Source: Aurifilum marmelostoma (taxonomy: Eukaryota; Ascomycota; Sordariomycetes; Diaporthales; Cryphonectriaceae). From it: 64,000 bases of DNA. The notes beneath the pieces are model-generated. The model was not told where the DNA came from. It ran no database searches and saw nothing but the letters and a program-made list of their open reading frames with translations. This document shows, piece after piece, positions 33,142 through 44,817 of this stretch (position 1 is the stretch's first letter; each line of letters opens with the position of its first letter). A program made the translations under genes and the position numbers. Where the stretch lies: assembly GCA_027559495.1 (NCBI GenBank), contig JAMXSV010000006.1, positions 1,860,001 to 1,924,000 of the forward strand, written 5' to 3'.

Positions 33142-34006
33142 CTTGTCGAAGAGGTTCAACTGCAGTCGGAATCGGGTATGATTCAGCCGGGGTGTGGCAG
33201 ATCGTGACTTGGTGTGGAATCCTTCAGCACAGTCTCAGCTGCATTACGCATCGGGCACATTACAGCCTCATCAGTACTATTTCAATACCTGCAAGTAATC
33301 TGATATTTCAATCGGCCCCGCGGTTATGATAGCCCGTTTCATCGGCATTGTCCAAGGGTAGCTACCGTCTGGGCGGCGTCTTGTGAAAGGCGTGCTTTCT
33401 GGGGGTGGAATATTGCGCCATACGAGCGTCGATGGTGTGCCACCCATACATAGCCATTATACTGCCGGCGCCCAGGAGCGACAACGTACATGGTATTTGC
33501 TGCCATCTAAAGTTTTCTCCACCTGATTCCGTTACGTCTCGGGAATACGTTGGTAAGCTCAGGCACAGGAGCGCATAATATCTCTAGTGGTAGGCGCCGT
33601 GTTGGATTGGTCGTGAGCGCGTGGGGCCTCGAAATCTTGGGTGCGATGATGAAGTATGCAGAGCTGCTTGCGCCATAGCTCCTCTGCTGGGCATCGGGTG
33701 TCGCCCTCTTTCCTATCCTCGACATTATTACCCGCCCGGCTTGTCGGTGAGATGTCGTTATCTTGGATGCTGATGATTTGTAAACAGGAAGTGCCAGGCA
33801 ACCCGTGCTGCTACTTTGTACATCCTTCAGCGTAACATTCGTTCATTATTATTCAGGGTCTGAGTCGTAGCCGCGAGGCCAAGGAATTCTCTTTCTTTTG
33901 AAGGCTACAAAAATAATAAACCGCACGTCATTCAAGTGGGCAATACTGCGGCCACAGTCCTGAACAAAAGCAATTTGAGACATTAGCGTTTCTAATAACT
34001 ATTATC
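33142..34006. promoter_or_regulatory. Divergent promoter of FMN monooxygenase and MDR reductase
   Basis: 865 nt separating two divergent start codons, with no open frame of interest. A shared control region is plausible because both genes are oxidoreductases of the same block. No specific binding palindrome was recognised with confidence. Confidence 0.45.
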
Positions 34007-35631
34007 ATGGTCGAATGGACGTTACTTCGCAGGCTATCAAGTAAAATCAGAAACAAAAAAGTTACCAGAGATCCCGCTGCCGCCGCCGCCGCCGCCACTA
34101 CCAGCAGCCCAGACGTGATTGATGCCGTCACGCCTCCGCCTCCGCCACCAGCAGCAGCCATAATGTCACCACCACCACCACCATCTCCTGCAGTTCCAGA
34201 GACACAACGTGTTCTGCTACTTTACGGGCCGAGACAGCCTTACAAAGTCGTCCAAGACTATCCCGTCCCAGGACTCCAAGGAGATGCGGAGATTCTGGTC
34301 AAGACAAACACCATCGGCCTCAACCCTATTGATTGGAAAGCACCGTGAGTCTTTGTACTGTTGATTTTGAGAGGCTTTTGACTGCGTACTGGAGTTGCCG
34401 TTGCTGATGCCGTCCATCTTTGAATACAAACAGAGACTTCAACTTTGCCATACCAGAGCTTCCCTATCTTTCTGGCAGAGAACTCTCTGGCGATGTTTGT
34501 CAGCTGTCTAGTGACTCGTCGAGATTCAAAGTGGGAGACAGAGTGCGTTTCTTCCCCTCTTGTCCGAGATCATAGTTCTGAATCACTGAGAGTACTGATC
34601 ACGAGAACAGGTCATTGCTATTTCCACAGACTACCGGGACCCTCGAAAGGCAGCATACCAGGAGTACGTGGTGACTTTCGACTTCAATGCGGTCCGCCTG
34701 CCGCCTCAACTATCTTATGAAGAGGGCTCGACGCTTGGAGTCGCCTTTGTAGCCGCTGCCCTCGCACTGGGAATATGCATGGGCGTCGACTTCAGCGAGA
34801 TTGCAGACGGGCCGGACCTGTTGAAGATCGTGAAGGAAGTTGCCCCGGAATCTATCCCGGAAGATATTCGAGCCGAGTCTCTGAGCGGGATCGCTGAGCA
34901 CGAGCGCGCAAGGCCTGGGGACTGGCTTGCGGTCTGGGGAGGTGAGTTTATTAATCATGACCCAAAAAGTCCCCGAGTGGATCTTTGATTATGCATTCGA
35001 TAGGTAGCTGACGGAACATCTCATCAAAGGTTCTGCGACGTCAGCAAATCTGACGGTCCAGCTTGCCCGGCTGGTTGGGATCAAGGTCGCCACGATCGTG
35101 GACAGTGCCAAACACGGTCTGCGCATATCAAACCACAAGTTTATCCGGCCCGACCTGCTCATTGACAGCCACGATCCCCAGCGGGCGATCCAGGTGCTCC
35201 AGCACAACGTCGGCGATGAGATCCGGTTCGGCATCGACACGCGCGGCAAGGACACCGCCGCCATGCTTCTCGAGGGCTTGACCAAGAGCCGGTCGGGCAC
35301 AATAGACGCAAGGCCACCTTCTCCGCCTGCCACGCCGCGCACGAGCCCCTCGCTGTCGGCCCACCTCATCGGGTTGACGGGGCTGCCCAAGGGCGTCTCG
35401 GCTGGTGGAATTGTGCTGCACTCGGTGCCCATCAAGCTGTTTCATGAGGTCCCGGCCGTGGGGTATGCCATGGTCACATGGCTGGAGCGACTGCTTGAGC
35501 AAGGTCTTGTGTCTCCGCCTGAGATCATAGATATCGAGGAAGGCCTCGAGAACGTGAACACTGGCTTGGACAGGATGCGAAAAGGGGAGATCAGCGGTGG
35601 AAAGCTTGTTGTCAGGTTGGGCGACGAGTAA
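34007..35631 (+). CDS. MDR-superfamily reductase, zinc-type alcohol dehydrogenase-like/enoyl reductase (4 exons)
   Basis: Exons: 34007-34344, 34434-34542, 34611-34941, 35030-35631; 459 aa from 34007 or 407 aa from the in-frame ATG at 34163. Medium-chain dehydrogenase/reductase with a GroES-like domain (VLLLYGPRQPYKVVQDYPVP, TNTIGLNPIDWKAP, LSGRELSGDV, FKVGDRVIAIS) and a Rossmann domain whose NADPH loop reads AVWGGSATSANLTVQLARL. It lacks the Cys/His zinc set of classical alcohol dehydrogenases, so it resembles the quinone oxidoreductase/trans-enoyl reductase branch common in fungal secondary metabolism. The N-terminal 60 residues are Ala- and Pro-homopolymer sequence (AAAAAAATTSS, PPPPPPAAAI, PPPPPSP) not seen in the family. 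There is also a Ser/Pro-rich insertion at about residues 340-355. Substrate unknown. Confidence 0.88.
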
Positions 35632-36558
35632 TGACAGGCATTGGAGCGAATAGAAGTCAAGGCGGCATACAGCCGAGATGGACCTGCCTAAGTAGGCTGT
35701 TTAGATTTTACTTTTGCTAGAATATTTCCTCTCATGGCCAAAGACATTTGGGAAGACGTGTCAAATGTTTCTTATTTAAACAAAATGACAAGGTGCCTGG
35801 GGTGTGCTCTTGATGTTCTACCATCAGCAAGCAGGTCAAGGTGGAGAGCATGTCTTTTATATTTCCATGTAAAACCATGTATATTCTCTACTGTGCTGTT
35901 CATCTTGGTATTACGTCTTGTCGAACATACCACGGCTCCTGTGGTCTACCTAATTCCCTATACAGCCAAGGATTAAAGTACGTGGTGATCAATCAATCAC
36001 GACATAAATAGGGTGGAAGACCATGTTGCTGTTGGCGCAAAAATCAAGTGGCCGGCAATGTCAGATGGAACATCATGCACGTCTGGCTAGAGTCGCAACA
36101 GAACTACATCAGGTGTCAAGGACCCCAAATCTGAAAATCCATACAGTATCTGTGGAGCAGGGCAAAATCTCCTCCGAGTGTAACTGCAGCCCGTCTCCGA
36201 TGAGCGGGTCGCGAGATGGTGTCACGATAAGCGTTTTCGACGTGCTCTGACGTGCTCGGCACGCTCGCGTGGGGTAGCCTGCACAATTGTTCTGAACCTC
36301 TATGGGAGAGGTGTTACTTCATAGGCCAGATGTGTCGTGCTCGGTAATGTGAAAATAATGCTTGGTGGCTCATATCTGTATATACATGGCATAATATGAA
36401 CAAGTGGTGTCGTAGTAATGATACAGGTAATGATAATCATCGCAGCATTAATTCGTCTAGACCATGGTGATCGAGACCAGCTGTGTCTTTTGAGATTCAG
36501 GTCATTTAAATTTTCCCAGTCCTAAATTTGCTCGTTCGATCCCTGCTGCTGTGCGATC
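35632..36558. other. Intergenic region, promoter side of the Baeyer-Villiger monooxygenase
   Basis: 930 nt between the MDR reductase stop and the BVMO start on the same strand. AT-rich, no supportable gene. Confidence 0.5.
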
Positions 36559-38571
36559 ATGGCGGCGACATTGAATGGCCACGGAGCAGCTCAACCTGCC
36601 ACCACCACGAGCGATGCTCCCATCCTAGGCAATGGAGAGGATAGCATATTTGCTGCCTACGAGGTGACAAATCACGTCAAGAACGCCAGAGACCTCGCCA
36701 ATGGCTCGGCAAAGCCAGTCCCATATCCCAGGGCTCGATTTGATCTCATCAACCGATTCGTGGACGAACCTCGAAAACTACGCGTCGTGGTGATCGGTGG
36801 AGGCCTGGCAGGAATTCTGAGTGGCTGTCTGCTGCCTGCCAAGGTACCGGGCATAGAGCTTGTCATCTACGAAAAGAACCCAGAATTTGTGAGTAGTGAT
36901 TGCAATGGGGAAAGATGTCCTGAGACGTAATACTGGTGGACATCCGCTGATCACATATTCATGATGCAGGGCGGGACGTGGTTTGAGAACGTATACCCAG
37001 GTGAGCTCACATTTTGAGAGACAAGCGTAATGATTCTCGTGGAACGATAGTCATTGACAACTCTCTTAGGAGTTCGCTGTGACATTCCGTCACACGTCTA
37101 CCAATCTACATTCTCCCCCAAAACTGACTGGAGCGACGAGTTCGCTCCTGGGGCCGAAATCCGAGACTATTGGCAGTCCGTGGCCAAGAAGTATGATGTC
37201 TACCAGTATGCAAAGTTTCAGCACCGGGTCGACGAGGCCAGTTGGGACGGCTCGGGCTGGCGCCTAGCAGTCACGAATCTTGAGACCGGACAAGTCCTTC
37301 AAGATAAGGCAGATTTCGTGCTCACCTGCATTGGGCGATTCAACGCCTGGAAACTGCCGAGTTACCCCGGCATGTCAGAGTACAAGGGGATCCTGCGCCA
37401 CGCCTCTCATTGGAATGCGGATTTTGATCCCAGCGGCAAGAAGGTTGCGGTCATTGGCAACGGTGCCAGTGGCATTCAGCTCGTGGCCAACCTGCAGCGC
37501 AGCGTGTCAAGGCTGGACCATTATGCCAGAAACAAAACCTGGATTGCTGCATCGTGGGCGGGCGACGAAAGGACCCTAGGCCCTCAGCCCATCCCAGAGG
37601 AGCTGAAGGCCTCCTTCAAAGACCCAGAAACTTATCTGGCCTTCAGGAAAGGCATGGAAGACAAATACTGGAGAAAATTCAACACCTTTCTCAAGGGCGA
37701 GGCCAACGACAAACTCCGCCAGTTCTTCGCCGACACCATGAAGGCACGCCTGGCCAAGAAGCCAGAGCTCCTAGATGATCTGGTTCCAGACTTCTCCCCC
37801 AACTGCCGTCGCCTGACACCTGGCCCTGGCTATCTCGAGGCCCTACAGGAGGACAACGTCGACTTCATCCGCCAAGGAATCAAGCGGTTCACCCAGACAG
37901 GTATTGAGACTGTCGACGGGACGCACCGGGAGGTTGATGCGATATTTTGTGCAACTGGCGCCAATGGCGACATGATCCCGCCTTTCCCCATACGTGCGCT
38001 TGGCAAGGAACTGTCCAACATCTGGGCCCAGGATGGAGAGTACGGGTTTCCTTACACATACCTCGGGGCGGCAACCCCTGGCTTTCCCAATCTTCTCTTC
38101 GTCCACGGGCCTCATGGAACAGGACCCAGTGGTACGGTGCCACATAGCGTCGAGGCACAGCTCACCCACTATGCCAAGATCCTTCGCAAGGCATCTCGCG
38201 AGGGGATCAAGTCCATGGCCCCCAAGAAGGAAGCAGCGGATGACTTTGTCGAGTACTGCGATGCCTTCTTCTCTACGACGGTCATGACGAACTGCTCTAG
38301 CTGGTACAACGGCTCTGTTCCCGGCGGGAGAATTCATGGGATCTGGCCTGGCAGTTCTCTACATTGCACGACTATTAGACGAGAGCCCAGGTGGGAGGAT
38401 TGGGACTATGAGTATCTAGAAGCCTCCAAGGGAAACAGGTTTGCCTTTTACTTTGGGAATGGCGGCACCAAGAAGGAACAAGATGATAAGTCGGATATGA
38501 CGAGTTATCTCGATTTGCCTGAGCGGATCGATCTGCGCGACATTCACGAATCGTGGTGGCTCGTGCCATAA
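36559..38571 (+). CDS. Baeyer-Villiger-type FAD monooxygenase (3 exons)
   Basis: Exons: 36559-36888, 36970-37000 (31 nt), 37070-38571; 620 aa. Class B flavoprotein monooxygenase, which uses FAD, NADPH and O2 to insert oxygen next to a ketone, giving an ester or lactone. The FAD-binding loop is GGGLAG (residues 80-85) in VVVIGGGLAG. The short second exon gives GGTWFENVYPG, matching the family's GGTWYWNRYPG. The Baeyer-Villiger fingerprint reads YKGILRHASHW (residues 225-235, with Tyr for the first Phe, and H231 and W235 in place). The NADPH loop is GNGASG (250-255). The C-terminal block CDAFFSTTVMTNCSSWYNG is also family-typical. It resembles fungal steroid/cyclohexanone-type enzymes of catabolic or polyketide pathways. 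The substrate is not predictable from sequence. The neighbouring reductase and transporters suggest a cluster. Confidence 0.93.
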
Positions 38572-39527
38572 TAGTCTGTAGTCACTTCTCAGGAAATCTG
38601 GCATGGTCATATTGACAGCAGTAATCCCTGGATCTGGCAGCAAGTGGCCAGAAATCGATTTTGATATTGCTGTTTCTTTGCTACCTTAGGTGCTTAGCTA
38701 GTAATTAGTCGGGACTTCAATAACCCACCGACCCAGGGGCACGGCACGTGGGCGGCACGTGATACGAGAATGCTGTGGTAAGTAGTTTATTTGTACATAG
38801 TACACGGATGTCACCAAAGGCTACATAGATGTGCTGTTACCGACAATCTTGTACCCTGGGATGCGCATATCAGACCAGGCCAGGATCTCCGTTCTTGGCC
38901 TCGGCAGCCACCACTGTCCCTGATGAGGCTCAAACTCCCTGCTGTGTTTCTCGGTCCAGCTCTTGTTGGCCGAGTTTTCCCTCCCACAGTAACCTTGTCA
39001 GGGCCCCTGGAACTCGCTATGTTGTGGATACCAGATTGTGCATGCTAGAGTTGCAACCACTGATCAACCTCATCCCATGTTCGCCCCTGCGGATTGCGTG
39101 CTCGCCTTACGGCAGTGTTGTCATATGCTTGAAGATTGCCTCATCAGCGGCAGCGCGAGCTGATTTGGCTGCACGCCGGTACGGGCCAAGGGTCTGATAG
39201 TTTGACTAGGTCTCAAGAAACGCTGGATCGTCTTGTAACCTCGGAAGTCAAGATAGGCTATATCAAATCCATTTGTAAACCCTAGCTACAATCTATGGAG
39301 CTGACCGCCTTCAAATATTTACTAGCTATGAGTTGATAATTCATACCCTATAAGGCCTCAACGTCGCTCCGATACATTAATACCTCTTGCCCGCCGATCA
39401 GATTGTTGTCAAAAAAAACAGTCGGGACCGCTCTGTGCTTTTGCATGCTCGATTTCGAAGCTCGAGCTGAGCATCAGGGTTTTGGGAAGACAACACATTC
39501 TCACATCTTCATCGATAAGTTTCCAGG
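38572..39527. other. Intergenic region upstream of the UNC93-like transporter
   Basis: About 950 nt with no gene. It contains the paired CACGTG sites described separately. A short T/A-poor block follows to the transporter ATG. Confidence 0.5.
38743..38761. promoter_or_regulatory. Paired CACGTG palindromes
   Basis: Two identical GGCACGTG octamers at 38743-38750 and 38754-38761, 11 bp apart (about one helical turn), 767-785 nt upstream of the UNC93-like transporter ATG and 172-190 nt after the BVMO stop. CACGTG is the core site of bHLH regulators. Presence is direct; function is inferred. Confidence 0.45.
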
Positions 39528-41522
39528 ATGACTACTTTGTCCAAGGACGCGGAGCCGCAGGTTTCCAGCGTCGATGAGAATGGCGAACGTCCAGGTAGGC
39601 AGCGTTGTGAGGAAGTTGTCGACCCGATTCCAAGTGCTGACAGATACGAAGAGGGAGCAGTTGTGCCAGAAGTAAAGTGGTATAGATCGACGTTCTACAA
39701 TATCACCATTCTTGGTCTCTGCAATTTCGCCGCCCCCGGAATTTGGACGGCCATGAATTCGCTGGGTGCCGGAGGCACTGCAAGCCCGCACCTGACCAAC
39801 ACGGCCAACGCCCTGACTTTCTGTCTGATGGTTGTCTCGTGCTTCTTCTCGAGCGCCCTTGTTCATTATATCGGTATCAAAGGTGAATTGCTTCCCAAGC
39901 AGAAACGTCCTGTGGATGGTGTTGGTTGATGTTTCGAGTGCAGAGGGCTAACTGATGGTCGCAATATAGGGGCCCTGATTTTTGGGACGTGAGTATCAAT
40001 TGCCTCGCCCAGACTTCAACGTTGAATCGACACCGCACAGAACTACACCTCAGAGTAGCCGACTGAATATTGTTTGAAACACTCTAGGATCGGTTATGCG
40101 CCGTATGCAGCGGGTCTATACACCAATAGCAGATACGGCCTTGAGTGGCTCGAGCTGTTTGGAGCAGCACTGTGCGGCATCTCAGCCGGTGTCTTCTGGA
40201 TGTAAGTGAATTTGGATGGAGTGCTATCCTTTTCCCTCGTCCGACTAACATGGCTCTCTTTTGCAACAATCCAGGGCTGAAGCAGCACTCTGCATTGCGT
40301 ACCCCGAGCCCTGGAATAAGGGCAAAGCACTGGGCTATTGGCTCACATACAGGCTCTCGGGCCAGATCATCGGCGGTGCTGTCAATATCGGCCTGAACGC
40401 AGACAGGAACGAGGCAGGCTCGGTCTCATATAACGTCTATCTCCTTTTCATTGCCCTACAGGCAGCTGGGCCCTTCGTGGCTCTCCTGCTTAACCGGCCG
40501 AGCAAGGTACAAAGAAAGGACGGAAAGAAAGTCGTCCTTGAGATTCTTCAGCACCCGTGGTATGAGATGAAGAAGACGGCAAGACTGTTTTGCACCAAAA
40601 AGTTCCTCCTCATCGTCCCTCTGATTGGACAGGCAGTCTTCTCAGAAGCCGTCTTCTTCACTTATCTGTCCCGTGCGTACTCCCCCCCCGAAAGGTTCCC
40701 CGAGTCTGATGAATCGCCTGGCCAGTCAACCAACTAATTAGCGATTTCATTCTGTTGCTGCAGTCTGGTTTAGTGTCAGAGCCCGAGCGTTGGGCTCATT
40801 CCTGGGTGGAATCGCGGCAGTTACGGGAGGAAACATTCTCGGCGTGAGTCTCACAGAACGAACCCCCAAAGAGAAAGACCAAGAGAGAAAAAAAAGGGTG
40901 TAGACCTTGTCTTATGAACCAACAATCTAACCCAATGTCCAACAGTACTGGCTCGATCGTGTTAATGTGCCGCTGAAGCTGCGAGCACGTCTCACGTTCG
41001 CAGTGATCCTCACTCTCCAGGGTGCATTCTGGATCTGGGCAACGGTCATTGTCACGATATTCAAGAGAACCCAACCGACCTACGACTGGGCAGATGCAGG
41101 CTTTGGCAAGGGCTTTGCCGTCTTTGTCTTCCTCTCACTCGGATTCCAGCTGAACTATCTCTACCTGTAAGTGGATGACAATCTATGCAAACCCAAACTG
41201 TTGCTATGCATGAATTCTAACACGTATTCCAACCAGCTACTTTGTGATTCAGAACCTGGCCGGCAATGATGAGGCCCTTGTGATCCGCTACGCGGCACTG
41301 TTGCGTGGAACAGAAAGCGCCTGGCAGGCCCTGAGCTATGGTCTGGAAGCCCTCACCATCTTCAGCCAGACCGGAGGCGTGTACATGAACTTCGCCTTGT
41401 GGGCCATCGCTGTTGCTCCAGGCTGGCTTGTTGTCCGCCACTTTGGCGTCGACGAGGGTTCGACAAGCTCTACACTGTCCCCGGCTGAACCTACAACGGA
41501 AGACTCGGAGAAGAGCAGCTAA
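39528..41522 (+). CDS. UNC93-like MFS transporter (7 exons)
   Basis: Exons: 39528-39882, 39970-39988 (19 nt), 40088-40201, 40275-40672, 40764-40843, 40946-41166, 41237-41522; phases close to 490 aa. About eleven to twelve hydrophobic segments. Family blocks of the UNC93-like branch of the major facilitator superfamily are present: FYNITILGLCNFAAPGIWTAMNSLGAGG, KGALIFGTIGYAPYAAGLYTNSRYG and ALCIAYPEPWNKGKALGYWL. This fungal branch is often found beside metabolic genes and its substrates are unknown; animal UNC93 proteins are not proven transporters. The N-terminal 55 residues are hydrophilic and cytosolic. Same strand as, and 956 nt after, the BVMO. A likely role is export or import of the cluster's compound, by position only. 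Confidence 0.9.
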
Positions 41523-42561
41523 GGTGGAAACCCTCGTCGAGGGTCCGGGACTGAGGCGAAGACGAGTGAAGGACCTGACTTTTGGTCCAGACTCCGTTTA
41601 ATCTAGATTATTCTCGTTATAGAAAAATTCTTGGCGTTTCACATCCATAGACTATCGGATTTACTACGATGCGTTTACGAGGAGAGATACAAGTGCCAGC
41701 AGAAGATGTCCTGGAAACCCCAGACGACAGAACTTAACCCCCTTCCCTCCGGGGGCTGCCAGGCGTTTGTCATGCCTGCAGGGTGCCTTTCGCATGGTCA
41801 CTGCCACCAAGACATGCCTGTCGATGTCAAATACCCACTTGATCTCCTCTTGCAATGCTCCTTCTCGCTGAAATAATCCTGCCCAGGCCTCTTCTGCAGA
41901 GGTCCGTGGTGGGTTGCAGCTTTGCCAAACCAAGGCTTTTCCACGTCCTCGGGTGCAGATGCAACCGCAACCATTGAATAACTCGACAGCTATCTCGATA
42001 CTGTCAAGTCCACCACTTCTATTTAAAGTCAGCAACGACAAAGCAGACATCCTGCAGAACGTCATCCCTGATGGTAGGGTTCTAGTCCTCTATACGAAGC
42101 TGTCTCTGGTACGTAAATACATTCATACCTCTTCTCGAGTGCTATACGGTATATATCCTGTTGTTCTGATCAGACACCTTTCCCACAGCATTTGGTCATG
42201 CCCCGGGGCCTTCATTCATCGGAGCATGCTCGCTGGACGAGTACGAGTTAATTAGACGGATCCCACACTATCCCAGATAGCAGAGACGACCGCGATTGTG
42301 CCCCCGCCAAAGATAACCTGTCTCTGGGGAGGCTTCGGCCACTGGGCATGACTCCATTTCCGAGCATCCACACAGATCACTAGGACCGGTTTCGTGAAGA
42401 GCGTTGTAAGGCTCTCTCATTAGTTGCTGTGTATGGCTTGAGGGCGCGTAGCTGAAAAACAGAAACATGCGCTACAAACGGTATGGCGGAGGGACACTTT
42501 GAACTCGACCTCGAGAGCTAATGCAGCGACCTGCCTACTTCTATTCGGTGATGTCGGCTAC
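41523..42561. other. Convergent intergenic region between the two transporters
   Basis: 1.0 kb between two facing stop codons. A 133-codon minus-strand open frame (42065-41664) is present but shows no family features, so I do not call it. Confidence 0.5.
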
Positions 42562-44817
42562 TTACATGGGCTTCGCATAACTCTCGTCAATTATGACCGC
42601 TTTCTCAGTACCTCCAAGCCCTGTCTGACCACGAGCGTGTTCCTCATCGCTTGTCTGGCCCTCGATAGGCTGCTCCATACCGTCAAGTCCCCAGATCGTC
42701 TCCTCCAACAGCGTCTGCTTGTCGGGGAATGTCCAGCTCAGCGCGGTGTACAGAAAGATGGACGTCACGAAGCCGAACAGCCAGTTGAAGGTGTATAAGT
42801 TCCTAATGCCAGCATCGGTCATGGCCTTGGGCGATGGACTGGCCGTCGAGCCACCGCTGACGATAGACAGGGCAAGACCCGGAAGCAATGGCGTGACGGG
42901 GACGATGAAGGCGACAAAGGCACGCCAGTTGCACCCAGGAACTGGACCGGAATAGCGATAACGGCCGTGCGGATCATAGAGGCCCGGGATGTCATAGTGG
43001 AACTTCTTCACCAGCCAGTAGTCTGCGACCAGGATTCCTGCGATGGGTGCGAGGAAGACTGAGTAGCCGGACATGAAGGAGAGGAATGTGGACGCGCTAG
43101 ACAGGATCTTCCATGGAACGAGGACCCAGCCCGCAATGACAGCAGAAATTACGCAGCCACGCTTGATGTTGATCCATCGCGGAAAGAGCACTGTCAGGTC
43201 GTTTGCGGCCGAGATCGAGTTAGCAGTTATGTTTGTCCCAACTTGCGCTGCGTACCACGAGAATGCGGCGAAGAAGGCAGCACACCGGCCTCCGGAGCCG
43301 TAGTCTAGCCAGATTGAGATGATGTCCAGCGGATTCCAGAGGTATGTCCCGTAAATTGTCTTGGTGCAAGAGGTGGTGACGATTCCCACGACTCCACATG
43401 CGGTGAAGAGAATTGGGATGACCGCAATCTGAACGTATTGCCCATTGGCTGATTTCGCGTATCTGGTGAAATCTGGGATGTTACAGGCCAAGGTTGACCA
43501 TGATCCTGTGACTGATGTCATCTATTCCATGGGTGAACGAGATTAGTTGCGAATGGTCAAAAGGTGACGACAAATTCCAGGGCGTGAAGCTCAACGCCCA
43601 GAGCCTGCTACCATGTAGATAGTTTGTACTGGGGACTCATTGACGTACGCAGCTCAACCATAGCCAGGCGTATTGGCTCCCAGACACCTCTGCTTTAAGC
43701 GCCCATATCTCGCCGCCGCCGCCAGCTTTGTGTAGACACCATGCCATTGTAGCGATCGCGGTGATAGGCGCGGCGATCAGCTGGATGGATGGCTGCATCA
43801 GCACCTCGTTCTTGAATTCAGAGCGTGTGGTTATCATGCTATAGACATACCTTGACAACAAAGATCCACCGCAGCTTCGTGGGGTGGATGAGCAGTAGAG
43901 GAAGCTGGATGATCCAGAAGAGGAAATAGGAGCACATGCCCTGCGTCGTGATGCCAGCATTGGCAGGCAGGTGATTGGGGATATCATTATAACTGGGAGC
44001 CAAAGCACGAAGCATTATGGTGATACATTGGGCACCTGGCACACGTAGTATCAGAGTCAGCGCTTGCTCTCGAACCGGTTCGAAGATCCGAGGCACGACG
44101 GCCACTTCTTGGGCGTGTTGCATGCAGAAGGACACATACCATTGGCACCCTGGATCCCCAGCCAGAAATTGGCCAGAATACAACGTGAGACAATGCAGAA
44201 ATAACGGAAATAATACCCAAAACTTCCGGTTGTGATGACGCTAAACTGTCGTCGTTGTTAGACTCGTCTGGGGGAGTCACTGGGAGGGTGGCATCACTAT
44301 ACCGGCACGTGTAGTCTCGCACCGATCGAGCCATTCAGTACCATGGGAATCGAGACACAGAAAGTTCCGACAATCCTATAGTCGGAAGAGAAGGGGATTT
44401 CCTCTTTAGCGGGGGTGAACATCATATCATCAGCGGCCCAGGGAGGGGCCCTTGAGGTTCACGTACATGCACGGAATAGCCTCTCTCCAAGAAAGGCCGA
44501 CGGCGAGGATCGAGGATGCTGTCTCAGCCGTGCCGAGGTTCACGAGATCGCTTGCCCAATAAGCTATGATGGTGTAGATTGACCATGTCTGATCTGCAAG
44601 CGGTGTTGGGTCCATGTCGCGGTTGGTCCAGACATAGTCGGGTGCAATCGCTGAGCTCTCCCTCGGCAGCTCCCACTACAGATCCAGGTCAGAATAGCTC
44701 GAAAGGAACTCGAACACTTTCAAGCAATGTAATTCAGCTGGGGAGACCCCATCATTGATTACTTACGGCATGGACCGAGGTCAGCTTCTTCTTCACACTC
44801 TCCTTCTTCATGGCCAT
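42562..44817 (-). CDS. NCS1 nucleobase/cation symporter, uracil/allantoin/hydantoin permease type (7 exons)
   Basis: Exons: 44817-44767, 44675-44467, 44375-44303, 44245-44140, 44035-43851, 43792-43649, 43521-42562; 575 aa, a typical fungal NCS1 size. The family imports purines, pyrimidines, allantoin, hydantoins or thiamine-like compounds with a cation, at the plasma membrane. Conserved features: NRDMDPTPLADQTWSIYT at the start of the first membrane segment, LSWREAIPC, LNGSIGARLHVPF, FWLGIQGANGAQCITIM, TGSWSTLACNIPDFTRYAKS (the NPADFSRY-like motif), VGTNITANSISAANDLT, PRWINIKRG and ADYWLVKK. Twelve hydrophobic segments can be followed. It lies at the edge of the oxidoreductase block and faces the UNC93-like gene. 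Exact substrate unknown; the signature alone does not separate uracil from allantoin types. Confidence 0.92.

Noticed and set aside
41664..42065. 133-codon minus-strand ORF between the two transporters
   Set aside because: Considered as a missing flavin reductase or regulator of the cluster, but no motif of either was found.
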